From Mesorhizobium sp. SOD10 (GTDB lineage: Bacteria > Pseudomonadota > Alphaproteobacteria > Rhizobiales > Rhizobiaceae), in assembly GCA_000824805.1 (NCBI GenBank), contig CCNA01000034.1, positions 496,001 through 560,000 of the forward strand: a stretch of 64,000 bases of DNA. Direction: 5' to 3'. A model generated the notes under the pieces. That model was not told where the DNA came from. It searched no databases and was given only the letters and a program-made list of their open reading frames with translations. Numbering within the stretch: the first letter of the stretch is position 1; the number at the start of each line of letters is the position of its first letter. Shown here piece after piece: positions 17,585 to 25,679 of the stretch. The position numbers and the translations under genes were made by a program.

Positions 17585-17618
17585 AGAAAAAAGCCCGCTC
17601 CGGCATGCCGGAGCGGGC
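17585..17618 (-). terminator. Rho-independent terminator of the small exported protein gene
   Basis: On the minus strand, GCCCGCTCCGG and CCGGAGCGGGC form a near-perfect stem (17593-17618) followed by a T-run (read as AAAAAA at 17587-17592 on the plus strand). Confidence 0.85.
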
Positions 17619-17639
17619 ACAAATTTTAGGACAGCAAGC

Positions 17640-17861
17640 TTACTTGCAGTCCTTGAGCATCTTCAGGGCCTTTTCGGCATTGGCCTGGGACGTGTAGGCC
17701 TTCGTCCCGGCATCGGTCAGTTTCTTGCCGTCCGGTTTCGTGGAAACCACCGAGCATTTCTTGCTGGTGGCGTCCTTTGCCACCCAATATTGCGTGGCCG
17801 CAAATGCCGGCATGCTGAAAAGCGCAACAACCGAAGCTGCAACCAGAACCTTGCGAATCAT
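17640..17861 (-). CDS. Small exported protein
   Basis: A 73-residue protein with a signal peptide (MIRKVLVAASVVALFSMPAFA). The mature part is about 50 residues with two Cys (KKCSVV and the penultimate KDCK), which could form a disulfide in the periplasm. Similar short proteins occur widely in rhizobia, with no assigned function. GGGAGAA precedes the ATG and a terminator follows the stop, so it is a complete single-gene unit. Confidence 0.75.
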   Translation of the reverse strand: MIRKVLVAASVVALFSMPAFAATQYWVAKDATSKKCSVVSTKPDGKKLTDAGTKAYTSQANAEKALKMLKDCK

Positions 17862-18023
17862 AGCGTTCTCCCAAGTTGAATTCGGCTCGGCCCATTCATC
17901 CGGAAGTGCCCATCACGCGGATAACCGAGCCGAACCGCTGGCGAGCCGTATCGCGAATTAACCGCCGAGGGCAATTTACAAAAATGTAAAGTACGGCGCG
18001 TCGGCGCTGGCGAGGTGAAGGGA

Positions 18024-19236
18024 CTATCGGCGTACTGTCGCGATGAGACAGACGCAGAATCCCACATTGACGGTAGCGGCGACCGCGAGCGCGATCAGGA
18101 CGAGATTGCCGCCGCCTGTGCCAAGAAGCAGCGCTCCGATGGAAGGAGCTGCTGCCTGGACAACAAGGCTGGGCGTCGCGAGCTTGCCCATCAGCGCTGC
18201 GTACTGCTGCGGGTCGAACAGCACCAGCGGCAGCGCGCCGCGCGCGATCGTGTGGATGCCGTTGCCGGCGCCGTAAAGGATCAAAGCTAGGGGCAACGAA
18301 TTTCTGGCTCGCCAGGAGCAGCCAGATTCCCGCCGCGAGCAGCGATACGGAGGTCAGCATCGTCCAGATCGGATGATGCCGGTTGCGGCCGATCAGCAGC
18401 TCCGACACCCGCGCGCCGACCTGTGACGGGCCGACCAATGCGCCGAGGCCGACGGCGGCCGCCAAGCCCACGCCGCGCAATTGCAGCAGCGTCAGCAAGT
18501 GGACGGAGAGCATGGATGCGATCATCGCGGCCAATGTCTGGATGCAAGCCAGCAGAATGAAGCGTGTCCGTGCTCTGCCCGTGGCCGACGCCTCCTTCGA
18601 TCTGTCTTTCGTTGGCGCGGGCGCCGCGGGCGGAGGCGGCGGTATTATCCGGAGGTGGAGCGGCAGGCAAATCGCGAGGTGGATCGCCGCATAGGAGAGG
18701 CAGGCGGTACGCCATCCGCCATGCTCGACAAGAAAGGCGCTGAGCGGCCAGCAGACGGTGCTGGCGAAACCGCCGAACAGCGTCAGGTTGGTGATGGCGC
18801 CGCGCGCGCCCTGACCATAAAGCCGCCCGAGCGTCGCGAAGCCGGCATCGTAGAGGCCGCTCGACATGCCCAAGCCCATAAGCAGCCAGGCAATCAGGTA
18901 AAAGGGATAAGCAGTTGCCGTCGCCAGCAGCGAATGCGCGGCAGCCAGCAGCAACGAGCTCGCAGCAAGCACGGGCCGGCCTCCATGGCGCTGGATCAGC
19001 CGCCCGGTGACGGGAGAGACCAACCCGGCAAGCAGCAGCCCGCAAGACAGCCCGCCAACGACCGACGCGAGCGACCAGCCGGTGTCCTCGGCAATAGGCG
19101 CGGCAAGCACCGCGGGCAGATAATAGGATGATCCCCAGGCGAGGATCTGCGTGAGGCCGAGAGCCGAGACGAGGACATGGCGATTGTGCTCGGCTGTTGC
19201 AGACGCTTCGGGCTTCACGGATTGCTCAAAGCCCAT
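18024..19236 (-). pseudogene. MFS transporter interrupted by a frameshift
   Basis: The first frame (19236 down to about 18297) encodes an MFS protein from helix 1 (VLVSALGLTQILAWGSSYYL) to about helix 9 or 10, then runs into nonsense. The missing C-terminal helices (LALILYGAGNGIHTIARGALP and beyond, to the stop at 18024) continue in the +1 frame. One extra base within the GTTGCCCC stretch near 18297 explains it; removing the G restores a normal 12-helix length. It is either a true mutation or an assembly error. It lies at the edge of the arsenic locus, divergent from the GNAT gene with only 29 bases between starts. Confidence 0.75.
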
Positions 19237-19265
19237 TATCTGTCGAGGCTCGAGCGGGAGAGCAA

Positions 19266-19790
19266 ATGCGTATCGCGGTAATCGACGAGGCCGAGGCAAA
19301 AGCGCAGCTCGGCGCCCTTGCCGAGATATTGATGCAGAGTATCGAGGATGGGGCGCTCGTCGGGTTCGTCCTGCCGTTTGGCACCGAGCAAGCGCGATCC
19401 TACTGGCAGAGCATCTTCCGATCCGTGGCGGAGCAAGAACGCCTCCTTATCTGCGCCTTTGTCGAAAACAACCTCGTCGGCGCCGTCCAGCTCTATCTGT
19501 CGACGGAGCCGAATGCGCAGCACCGGGCGGAGGTCTACAAGCTTCTCGTTCATCGAGACTTCCAGCGGCAAGGCATCGGCTCGGCACTTATGGCGTCAGT
19601 GGAAGAGGAGGCAAGGAAGAGAAACCGCTTCTTGCTCCTGCTCGACACCGCGGAGGGCGGAGCGAGCGAACGGCTCTATCGGCGGATGAACTGGCAGGAG
19701 GTCGGCGTCGTGCCGCATCATTTCGTGGACCCATTCGGCAAACCAAGGGCGTCTATCTACTTCATGAAGCATCTGGCCCCGCCTAACTAA
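19266..19790 (+). CDS. GNAT family N-acetyltransferase
   Basis: A protein of 174 residues with the acetyl-CoA loop of the GNAT fold (HRDFQRQGIGSALM) and the following SERLYRRMNWQEVG segment. Neighbours suggest a detoxification role: arsC ends a few bases away on the other strand (convergent), and an MFS gene is divergent. Some ars clusters carry acetyltransferases such as ArsN that modify arsenicals or their analogues, but this protein's closest role cannot be fixed by reading. ATG 19266 follows GGGAGAG. Confidence 0.75.
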   Translation: MRIAVIDEAEAKAQLGALAEILMQSIEDGALVGFVLPFGTEQARSYWQSIFRSVAEQERLLICAFVENNLVGAVQLYLSTEPNAQHRAEVYKLLVHRDFQRQGIGSALMASVEEEARKRNRFLLLLDTAEGGASERLYRRMNWQEVGVVPHHFVDPFGKPRASIYFMKHLAPPN

Positions 19791-20185
19791 TAGGCGACCT
19801 TCTCGCCATCCTCCTTGACGAATTCGCGCACCGGATCGTCGAGCAGTGGCAGCACCGCCTCCGACGGTCGGCAGAGTTTTGTCCCTTTCGGCGTTTCGAC
19901 GATCGGCCGGTTGATCAGGATCGGATGGGCGAGCATGAAATCGATCAGCTCGTCGTCGCTCAATTTCGGATCGGCAAGGCCGAGTTCAGCGTAAGGGGTC
20001 CCTTTCTCCCGCAACAACTCGCGCGCAGAGATCCCCATTGCCGCAATCAGTTCGAGCAAGCGTTCGCGGCTCGGTGGCGTCTTCAGGTATTCGATCACCA
20101 CCGGCTCCTCGCCGCTGGCGCGGATCATGGCGAGCGTGTTGCGCGAGGTTCCGCAAGCGGGATTGTGATAGATCGTAACCGTCAT
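19787..20185 (-). CDS. arsC: Arsenate reductase, glutaredoxin-dependent
   Basis: A 132-residue ArsC of the thioredoxin-fold class. It reduces As(V) to As(III) using glutathione and glutaredoxin. The catalytic Cys sits in HNPACGTSRN (residue 11), and the Arg of HPILINRPIV stabilises arsenate. It starts within the last bases of aqpS (four-base overlap), as the third gene of arsR-aqpS-arsC. Its product As(III) is expected to leave through AqpS. Confidence 0.9.
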   Translation of the reverse strand: MTVTIYHNPACGTSRNTLAMIRASGEEPVVIEYLKTPPSRERLLELIAAMGISARELLREKGTPYAELGLADPKLSDDELIDFMLAHPILINRPIVETPKGTKLCRPSEAVLPLLDDPVREFVKEDGEKVAY

Positions 20186-20880
20186 GGCTCTGCTTTCATT
20201 GGCTGGTGTTGCTCAACGGTTTCGGGCTTGAGCAGCCAGCCCATCAGCGCGAGCGCGATCAGCGCGCCGAGCAGTTGGGCGGCGATGAAGGCCGGCAGAT
20301 CGACCGGTCTGATGCCCGAGAAGGTGTTGGTGAGCGAGCGCGCCACGGCGACGGCGGGATTGGCGAAAGACGTGGACGCCGTGAACCAATAGGCTGCCGT
20401 GATGTAGAGCCCGACCAGCCACGGAACGGCCCGCCGCTCGAAACGAAGGCCGGCGAGAATGACGGCGACAAGGCCGAATGTCGCGACCACTTCCGAGAAC
20501 CACTGAGCCGGTCCGGCACGCAGCTTTGTTGCGACCTCCAGCATCGGCAGGGCGAACATGAGGTGCGCCGCCATCGTGCCGGCAATGCCGCCGGCCAACT
20601 GCGCGAGGAGATAAGCAGGAAGATCGCGGGCTGGCAGCGACCCGTTTAGGCAGAACACCAGCGAAACGGCGGGATTGAAATGCGCGCCGGATATCGGGCC
20701 AAGGACGGTGATCAACACCACCAGCATGGCGCCGGTCGCGAGCGTGTTGCCAAGCAGCGCCAGCGCGGTGTCGTGCGTCAGCGTCTCGGCCATGATGCCG
20801 GAGCCGACCACGGTTGCTACCAGGAGGCCAGTGCCCAGGGCCTCAGCCACGAACCGGCGCGACAGCTCAAAAGTGTTCAT
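20182..20880 (-). CDS. aqpS: Aquaglyceroporin of the arsenic operon
   Basis: A 232-residue MIP channel with six membrane spans and both NPA boxes (GAHFNPAV, Asn69; SFANPAV, Asn174). In Sinorhizobium meliloti AqpS replaces a pump: arsenite made by ArsC flows out down its gradient. The same order arsR-aqpS-arsC is seen here, with a four-base overlap to arsC and about 50 bases to arsR. No ArsB or Acr3 pump is in the window, which supports this exit route. Confidence 0.88.
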   Translation of the reverse strand: MNTFELSRRFVAEALGTGLLVATVVGSGIMAETLTHDTALALLGNTLATGAMLVVLITVLGPISGAHFNPAVSLVFCLNGSLPARDLPAYLLAQLAGGIAGTMAAHLMFALPMLEVATKLRAGPAQWFSEVVATFGLVAVILAGLRFERRAVPWLVGLYITAAYWFTASTSFANPAVAVARSLTNTFSGIRPVDLPAFIAAQLLGALIALALMGWLLKPETVEQHQPMKAEP

Positions 20881-20929
20881 TGGTCAGCCCTAGGGTCGGC
20901 AACGGGGAATTGTGCAACGGGCGTGACGA

Positions 20930-21280
20930 TCATTGCCGGGTCCCCTCGCCCGGCGCGCAGCAAGGCGCCGCAAGCGCCGGCGCGCAGATTTCCGGGCGAC
21001 CCGAGCAGCAATCTTCCATCAGGAAGCGGATCAGCCCGGACAGCGCATCGTACTCGGCGCTGTAGACGATCGAGCGGGCATCACGCCTCGCGGTGACGAG
21101 ACCAGACCGTTCCAATTCCTTGAGATGGAAGCTGACGTTGGACGGCGAGACCTCGACCTGTTCGGCGAGCGAACCGGCAGCGATGCCTTCCGGTCCGGCA
21201 ACGACCAGCAGGCGCAGAAGGCGCAGCCGTGTATCCTGCGACAGCGCGCCAAAGGCGATCAGGGCTTGACGCTCATCCAC
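20930..21280 (-). CDS. arsR: Arsenic-responsive ArsR repressor
   Basis: A 116-residue winged-helix repressor (SPSNVSFHLKELERSGLV). The C-terminus carries vicinal cysteines (Cys91-Cys92, Cys99, Cys107-Cys108). These are suited to As(III), in the manner of ArsR proteins that place their metalloid site near the C-terminus rather than in the DNA-binding helix. The start is GTG 21280. The TTCAAT/ATTGAA repeat just upstream is its likely operator, controlling both this operon and the divergent DUF6428 gene. Confidence 0.88.
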   Translation of the reverse strand: MDERQALIAFGALSQDTRLRLLRLLVVAGPEGIAAGSLAEQVEVSPSNVSFHLKELERSGLVTARRDARSIVYSAEYDALSGLIRFLMEDCCSGRPEICAPALAAPCCAPGEGTRQ

Positions 21281-21282
21281 TT

Positions 21283-21306
21283 TTCAATAATCCTTGAAAT
21301 ATTGAA
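21283..21306. promoter_or_regulatory. Probable ArsR operator between arsR and the DUF6428 gene
   Basis: TTCAAT at 21283-21288 and ATTGAA at 21301-21306 form an inverted repeat separated by 12 bases, in an AT-rich gap of 48 bases between divergent starts. Known ArsR sites have this TTCAA/TTGAA form. Confidence 0.65.
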
Positions 21307-21328
21307 ATGATGATGAGGAATAGCCGAG

Positions 21329-21850
21329 ATGCTCTCTTCTGACAACCGGAAAAACGTCGCCCCGATCGACCCTTCCGACCTGACCATCGGCGATCTGCTG
21401 GCGGCGCTGGCCGATCACAAGGACAGACCGTTGGTGTTCCGCTATGACGGGCGGTCGGTAAAGCCGGGCTACCATGTCACCGAGGTGAAGGCGGGACAGT
21501 TCGCGGCGCTGGATTGCGAAGCAAATCCGGAATCATGGTCGGAAATCTTCGTCCAGCTATGGGACGTGAACGAAGGCGGGCCGGTTCACATGCCAGCCGG
21601 CAAGTTCACCGCGATCATCCGCAAAGTTTCGGACCATGTCGCTCTCGATGGGGCGGCGAAGCTGACCTTCGAGGTCAGTGACGGCGTCCGCCCCATGGAA
21701 TTGCACCGGGCGGCTCAGCCAAGGATCGTTGGCGACGTCATCGAGGTCGAGCTGACGCCACGGCCGGCAAGCTGCAAGCCGCGCGACCGCTGGCTGAAGG
21801 AACAGACAGCCGCCAGCCAGCCGTGCTGCGGGGCAAGCGGCTGTTGTTGA
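21329..21850 (+). CDS. DUF6428-like protein with a Cys-rich tail, divergent from arsR
   Basis: A 173-residue protein. The body (TIGDLLAALADHKDRPLVF, GYHVTEVKAG, WSEIFVQLWD) resembles the DUF6428 family often found beside arsR. It ends with QPCCGASGCC, four cysteines in the last eight residues, which looks made for a soft metal or arsenite. It shares the ArsR operator region and should be arsenic-induced. Possible roles are an As(III) chaperone or buffer delivering to AqpS; this is inference. It has no signal peptide, so it is cytoplasmic. Confidence 0.75.
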   Translation: MLSSDNRKNVAPIDPSDLTIGDLLAALADHKDRPLVFRYDGRSVKPGYHVTEVKAGQFAALDCEANPESWSEIFVQLWDVNEGGPVHMPAGKFTAIIRKVSDHVALDGAAKLTFEVSDGVRPMELHRAAQPRIVGDVIEVELTPRPASCKPRDRWLKEQTAASQPCCGASGCC

Positions 21851-21881
21851 CCTTGCGAATACGCCGCGCGCCGCCGTTGCT

Positions 21882-21971
21882 TCAAAACCGGATCATGCCG
21901 TTGGCCTGCAACAAATAGAGGCCCACAAGAACGATGGCTATCAGCGCCACCCAAACGGCTGTCCCGCTCAT
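21882..21971 (-). CDS. 29-residue single-pass membrane miniprotein
   Basis: The frame starts at ATG 21971, reads MSGTAVWVALIAIVLVGLYL and ends at TGA 21882, giving 29 residues with one hydrophobic helix and a short polar tail (NGMIRF). GGGGAATC lies seven to eight bases before the ATG. The composition and site make it credible, but nothing identifies a function. Confidence 0.5.
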   Translation of the reverse strand: MSGTAVWVALIAIVLVGLYLLQANGMIRF

Positions 21972-22127
21972 GCACGATTCCCCGTTGACCGGCAGCCATG
22001 AACGCGCACTGCGACTGCGTCCCCGCACTTTGCCCCTGGGGCAGGATCAAACCACGAATTGCTGAGTGACGCGCGGCAGTGCATAGTGACTGCGGTGGCG
22101 CTTGGTTGTGGACCGGCGAAATTGGCC

Positions 22128-22595
22128 ATGGGCGACAAAGCGGACAATCCGGGGGTCGCGGTGTTCCCGCCGCTGCTCTTTCTCGTGGCGCTAATCGTGA
22201 TGCTGGCGCTGCGCTATGTCCGACCGCTGGCAATCGGCGGCCGTCCGCTCACCATTGTGCTCGGCATCGTGGTGACCGCACTTGCGATTGCGATCATCGC
22301 CTGGGGACGCTCGACCATGTTGCGCGGCGGCACCAATGTGAATCCGACATTGCCGACCACCGCGATCGTCACCAGCGGTCCGTTCGGCTTCACCCGCAAT
22401 CCGCTCTATGTCGGCCTGATGGGGCTGCTTCTCGGGATCGGCCTGCTGTTTGACACTTGGTGGGCCGTCATCGCCCTCATCGCGAGCTTCCCCATCCTGC
22501 ACTATGGCGTGGTGCTGCGCGAGGAAGCCTATCTGGAGCGCAAGTTCGGCGAATCCTACCGCTCGTATAGGGCGAGCGTGCGCCGCTATCTTTGA
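22128..22595 (+). CDS. Isoprenylcysteine carboxyl methyltransferase (ICMT)-like membrane protein
   Basis: A 155-residue membrane protein with four or five helices. The core FGFTRNPLYVGLMGLLLG and the later EAYLERKFGESYRSYRASVRRY are the SAM-binding signature of the ICMT/PEMT-like family. Bacterial members are mostly uncharacterised and may methylate lipids or small molecules. I used ATG 22128, which starts shortly before the first helix; the ribosome binding site is weak. Confidence 0.75.
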   Translation: MGDKADNPGVAVFPPLLFLVALIVMLALRYVRPLAIGGRPLTIVLGIVVTALAIAIIAWGRSTMLRGGTNVNPTLPTTAIVTSGPFGFTRNPLYVGLMGLLLGIGLLFDTWWAVIALIASFPILHYGVVLREEAYLERKFGESYRSYRASVRRYL

Positions 22596-22598
22596 GCG

Positions 22599-22871
22599 TC
22601 AGTCCTTCGGCGCGTTGCTGTAGAGCGCCACGCCGACGCGGTCGTTGCGCCGCCACCGAACCAGTGCGCGATAGGCCGTATCGTCGGCCGGAACCTCTAG
22701 CAGGAAGCGTTCCGGGACGTCCGTATCGGCGGCCACGCGCAATTCCGCACCCTGCTCGTGCTGATTCCTGAGCGAGCAGCCGATCCGGACGCCATTGGCA
22801 ATGATGGTGGCCTCCTTGAGCACGAATTCGCGCACATGAAGACGGCGCTCGATCTCGGGATAATCGGCCAT
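22599..22871 (-). CDS. PilZ domain-like protein
   Basis: A 90-residue protein beginning MADYPEIERRLHVREFVLKE, with the RR..R-type opening and the later GAELRVAADTDVPERFLLEV and ALVRWRRNDRVGVAL segments of PilZ domains. PilZ proteins bind cyclic di-GMP, but the first motif is short of the full RxxxR and the DxSxxG part is replaced (GCSLRN), so binding is uncertain. It is a single gene, convergent with the ICMT-like gene. Confidence 0.65.
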   Translation of the reverse strand: MADYPEIERRLHVREFVLKEATIIANGVRIGCSLRNQHEQGAELRVAADTDVPERFLLEVPADDTAYRALVRWRRNDRVGVALYSNAPKD

Positions 22872-23017
22872 AGGCGACGGACTCCTCGGGCAAGGCTCTC
22901 CTCGCCGCGAGACAGCACCATAGCAGCGAGGCGTTTCCGTTCCGTTAGCGATCGCTGAAATGGCGAAGTTCGTCTTCGCCGGCGGCCGCTCGTCGCCAGG
23001 TAACCGCTTTCCCTGCG

Positions 23018-23593
23018 CTATTTCGCGCCGACGACCATGCCGCTCGCATGCAGCACCCAGCGGCGGCCGTCGCTGCGGAATTCGGTGAGCGACAGCGGCT
23101 CGATGTCGATTTTCCAGACCGAGGAGAGCGGCGCGCCCAGCACATGCACCATGGCGGCGCGGACCGGCACGGCATGGGTGAGCGCGACGGTGTGGCCGCT
23201 TTCGCCCGCCAGGCGCTCCATCAGCGCCGCGACACGGTGGGCGACCGCGGCAAGCGATTCGCCGCCGTGAGGTGCCGCGTCCGGATCGGAAAGCCAAGCC
23301 GCCATCCCTTCCGGATCTTCCGCCTGCACCTCCTCGAAACCCTTGCTGGCCCAGCGCCCGAAATCCTGCTCGGCAAGCAGCGGCTCGACGGTTGCCTCGA
23401 GGCCGAGCGCGTCGGACGTCTGGCGCGCGGCAAGCGCCGGGCTTGTCCAGACGCGATCGGCGCGGCGCAGCGAAGCGGCCAGCGAGCCGGCGCGATCGAG
23501 GGCCCGCGGCTCCAGCGCCTCGTCGTGCGGAAACCGGCCCTTGCGCGTGGCCTGCGTCGCGCCGCTTGCGATCATCGTCAGGCGGGCGAGCAT
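23018..23593 (-). CDS. Histidine phosphatase superfamily protein with altered RHG motif
   Basis: A 191-residue protein of the phosphoglycerate mutase-like fold. In active members the N-terminal strand ends in RHG, with the His forming the phospho-enzyme. Here that position reads MIASGATQATR, with no His. The second His (ALTHAVPVRA) and the acid region (EQDFGRW) are kept. It is likely a pseudo-phosphatase or uses another residue. It lies beside the cobalamin riboswitch and cbtBA; related proteins are often found with cbt genes. It points away from them. Confidence 0.75.
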   Translation of the reverse strand: MLARLTMIASGATQATRKGRFPHDEALEPRALDRAGSLAASLRRADRVWTSPALAARQTSDALGLEATVEPLLAEQDFGRWASKGFEEVQAEDPEGMAAWLSDPDAAPHGGESLAAVAHRVAALMERLAGESGHTVALTHAVPVRAAMVHVLGAPLSSVWKIDIEPLSLTEFRSDGRRWVLHASGMVVGAK

Positions 23594-23655
23594 CCCAAAA
23601 CTCCGTGGTCCAGTGAAATTCGGCCGCGCGAAGCCGCGTTGGCCATTACATGTCG

Positions 23656-23661
23656 TTGACA
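23656..23661 (+). promoter_or_regulatory. Possible -35 box of the cbt operon
   Basis: A perfect TTGACA lies just upstream of the cobalamin riboswitch. No convincing -10 at the usual spacing could be chosen by eye. Confidence 0.35.
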
Positions 23662-23677
23662 GGCGAACGAAGTGCTG

Positions 23678-23812
23678 ACAAGTGTTTTAGCGCTATACGG
23701 GATTGGAAGCCGGTGCGAATCCGGCACGGTCGCGCCACTGTGATCGGCACCAGCCGAAAGTCAGGCCTTATTCCGCAGCATTGTTCGATCAACGGGACGC
23801 AGTATCCCACGG
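23678..23812 (+). ncRNA. Cobalamin riboswitch (AdoCbl class)
   Basis: The conserved core is visible: GGAAGCCGGTGCGAATCCGG, then the CGCCACTGTGATCGG part near 23730, and the downstream B12 box AGCCGAAAGTCAGGCC near 23752. It lies directly before cbtB, whose ribosome binding site GGGAGG follows the element. Binding of adenosylcobalamin should shut off cobalt uptake. The limits are approximate, as the closing helix was not folded by computation. Confidence 0.92.
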
Positions 23813-23821
23813 GAGGTCAAT

Positions 23822-24031
23822 ATGTCCGACACCACCTTCGCCCCCAGCTACGGTCCGGTTGCGATTCCGGTTCGTGAGCTTCTGCCCTGGGCCATCTTCG
23901 CGGGCCTGATGCTGATGATGGCGATCTATTTCGTCGGTGCGGAAGAAGGCGCCACCTCGCTGATCCGCGGCACGGCGGTGCACGAATTCCTGCATGACGG
24001 CCGTCACCTGCTGGGCTTCCCCTGCCACTGA
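23822..24031 (+). CDS. cbtB: Cobalt transporter subunit CbtB
   Basis: A 69-residue protein with one membrane helix (residues about 20-40) and the diagnostic His/Cys-rich end (HEFLHDGRHLLGFPCH). CbtB and CbtA form a cobalamin-regulated cobalt uptake system of unknown mechanism. The gene follows the cobalamin riboswitch directly, with CGGGAGG before the ATG, and precedes cbtA by about 50 bases. Confidence 0.92.
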   Translation: MSDTTFAPSYGPVAIPVRELLPWAIFAGLMLMMAIYFVGAEEGATSLIRGTAVHEFLHDGRHLLGFPCH

Positions 24032-24078
24032 AGCGGTTCAGCATCGCTGAACCCGCTTTCGACAAAGGGTTCTTGAAC

Positions 24079-24819
24079 ATGGTTGGAAAACTTTTGCTGC
24101 GCGGCATGCTTGTCGGGCTGGTTGCGGGGATTCTGGCATTCGCCTTCGCCCGAGTCTATGGCGAGCCGCAGGTCGACCAGGCGATCGCCTTCGAGGAACA
24201 GCAGGCCCAGGCCGCCGGCGAGACGCCGGAACCCGAGATGATCAGCCGCGCCACGCAAGCCGGCATTGGCCTGGCGACCGGCGTGCTGGTCTATGGCGCT
24301 GCCCTCGGCGGATTGTTCTCGCTGGTCTTCGCCTATGCTTATGGCCGCCTGGGCTCGCTCGGTCCGCGCGGCACTTCGGCACTCATCGCGCTGCTCGGCT
24401 TCCTTGCCGTGATCGTGGTTCCCAGCCTGAAATACCCCGCGAACCCGCCGGCGGTCGGCAATGCCGAGACCATCGGCTACCGCACCGAGCTGTTCTTCAT
24501 CATGATCGTGGTCTCGATCGCGGCGATGGTGGCGGCGGTCGGCCTAGCGCAGCGGCTATGGAACCGGCTCGGCGCCTGGAACGCCTCGATCGTCGCGGGC
24601 CTCGCTTTCCTCGTCGTCTTCGCGCTGGTGAAGGCGGCCCTGCCGGACATTAACGAAGTGCCGGAGAACTTCTCGGCGACGGTGCTCTGGCAGTTCCGCA
24701 TCGCCTCGCTCGGCATCCAGCTGGTGCTGTGGACCGTCGTCGGGCTCGGCTTCGGCGCTGTTGCCGAGCGGGTGGTCGCAGTGCGCGACCAGCGCAGCCC
24801 GACGCGCCGCTACGCCTGA
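24079..24819 (+). CDS. cbtA: Cobalt transporter subunit CbtA
   Basis: A 246-residue membrane protein with about six helices and the CbtA conserved regions (VAGILAFAFARVYGEPQVDQ, the ATQAGIGLATGVLVYG segment, and PSLKYPANPPAVGN). It is the presumed cobalt-transporting subunit. ATG 24079 follows AAGGG; TTG 24073 is the alternative. It is the second gene of the riboswitch-controlled unit. Confidence 0.92.
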   Translation: MVGKLLLRGMLVGLVAGILAFAFARVYGEPQVDQAIAFEEQQAQAAGETPEPEMISRATQAGIGLATGVLVYGAALGGLFSLVFAYAYGRLGSLGPRGTSALIALLGFLAVIVVPSLKYPANPPAVGNAETIGYRTELFFIMIVVSIAAMVAAVGLAQRLWNRLGAWNASIVAGLAFLVVFALVKAALPDINEVPENFSATVLWQFRIASLGIQLVLWTVVGLGFGAVAERVVAVRDQRSPTRRYA

Positions 24820-24825
24820 AATCCG

Positions 24826-25452
24826 ATGCGTTGGCCGCCATGGTTTCATGCCCTGGCGGCCAATTTCTTTTTGGCGACTACCCTGCTGGTCATTGTGGCC
24901 ACATCCGCGCAAGCGCATAACGGGTCCTCGGCCCCGCCTCCCCCGGGCATCCAGATCCCCAGCCTGACCCACGGCCAGATGGCGGTGATCGCGCGCTATC
25001 GCGGCGATATCCTGGACCTTGCCCAGCGCCAGACCGCGACCGATCCGACCTTCAGACGGCTCTATAATCACGGCAATCTGCAGTTCACCTACTGCCTCTG
25101 GGGCCTGATGCCGGGCAGCCTTAGCGACGAGGAAAGCCCGTTCAACGAATGCAGCCACGCCTATCTCGCCACCGCCAAGGCGCTGCTCACCCATATGGCG
25201 ACGATGCCGTCAGCCGAGCGCGAGGCCAAGGCTCTGATCTCCGACATCGATGCCGAGATGGTGCGCAGCGGCGCATCCTGGATCCTTTGCCAGTATAGCG
25301 GCGAGGCCTTCAGCACCGGCGCGGTCGTCGAACCGCGCTGGCGGGATATGTTCTTCCACCTGCCGAGCCTGGCGGTGCTCCTTGCGACCATTGCAGCGCT
25401 GATCGGGGCCAGTTGGGTGATCTTCGGCGGGCCGCGGACCAGCACAGCCTAG
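24826..25452 (+). CDS. Exported, C-terminally anchored protein of the cbt operon, unknown function
   Basis: A 208-residue protein with an N-terminal signal segment ending in TSAQAHNG, a periplasmic domain of about 150 residues with several Cys (TYCLWG, NECSHAY, ILCQYSG), and a final membrane helix (VLLATIAALIGASWVIFGG). It starts six bases after the cbtA stop, so it is under the same riboswitch. The conserved Cys and His suggest metal or redox work, for instance handling Co2+ outside the membrane. I do not recognise a family. Confidence 0.75.
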   Translation: MRWPPWFHALAANFFLATTLLVIVATSAQAHNGSSAPPPPGIQIPSLTHGQMAVIARYRGDILDLAQRQTATDPTFRRLYNHGNLQFTYCLWGLMPGSLSDEESPFNECSHAYLATAKALLTHMATMPSAEREAKALISDIDAEMVRSGASWILCQYSGEAFSTGAVVEPRWRDMFFHLPSLAVLLATIAALIGASWVIFGGPRTSTA

Positions 25453-25679
25453 CCGGGCGCTGCGCACCGGCGTAAGCATTGGCCATTGTCCGGCTCCCGG
25501 ATTCGAGGACGGGCAGCTGACTTTCACGCGGTCGTTTCGTGATTCCGAAGGGCAGCTACGTTGGTCCGTTTGGCGTCGAACAGCCGAGCTGCGAGGCGGA
25601 AGACAGACCATCTGCGCTGCGCGCCCTGTGTCGCGATAACGTCAGTTGGATTCGCGCCGGCACTCAAATATCGCCTACA

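Noticed and set aside
23701..23760. tRNA-like T-loop (GGTGCGAATCC)
   Set aside because: The surrounding conserved segments are those of the cobalamin riboswitch; there is no cloverleaf.
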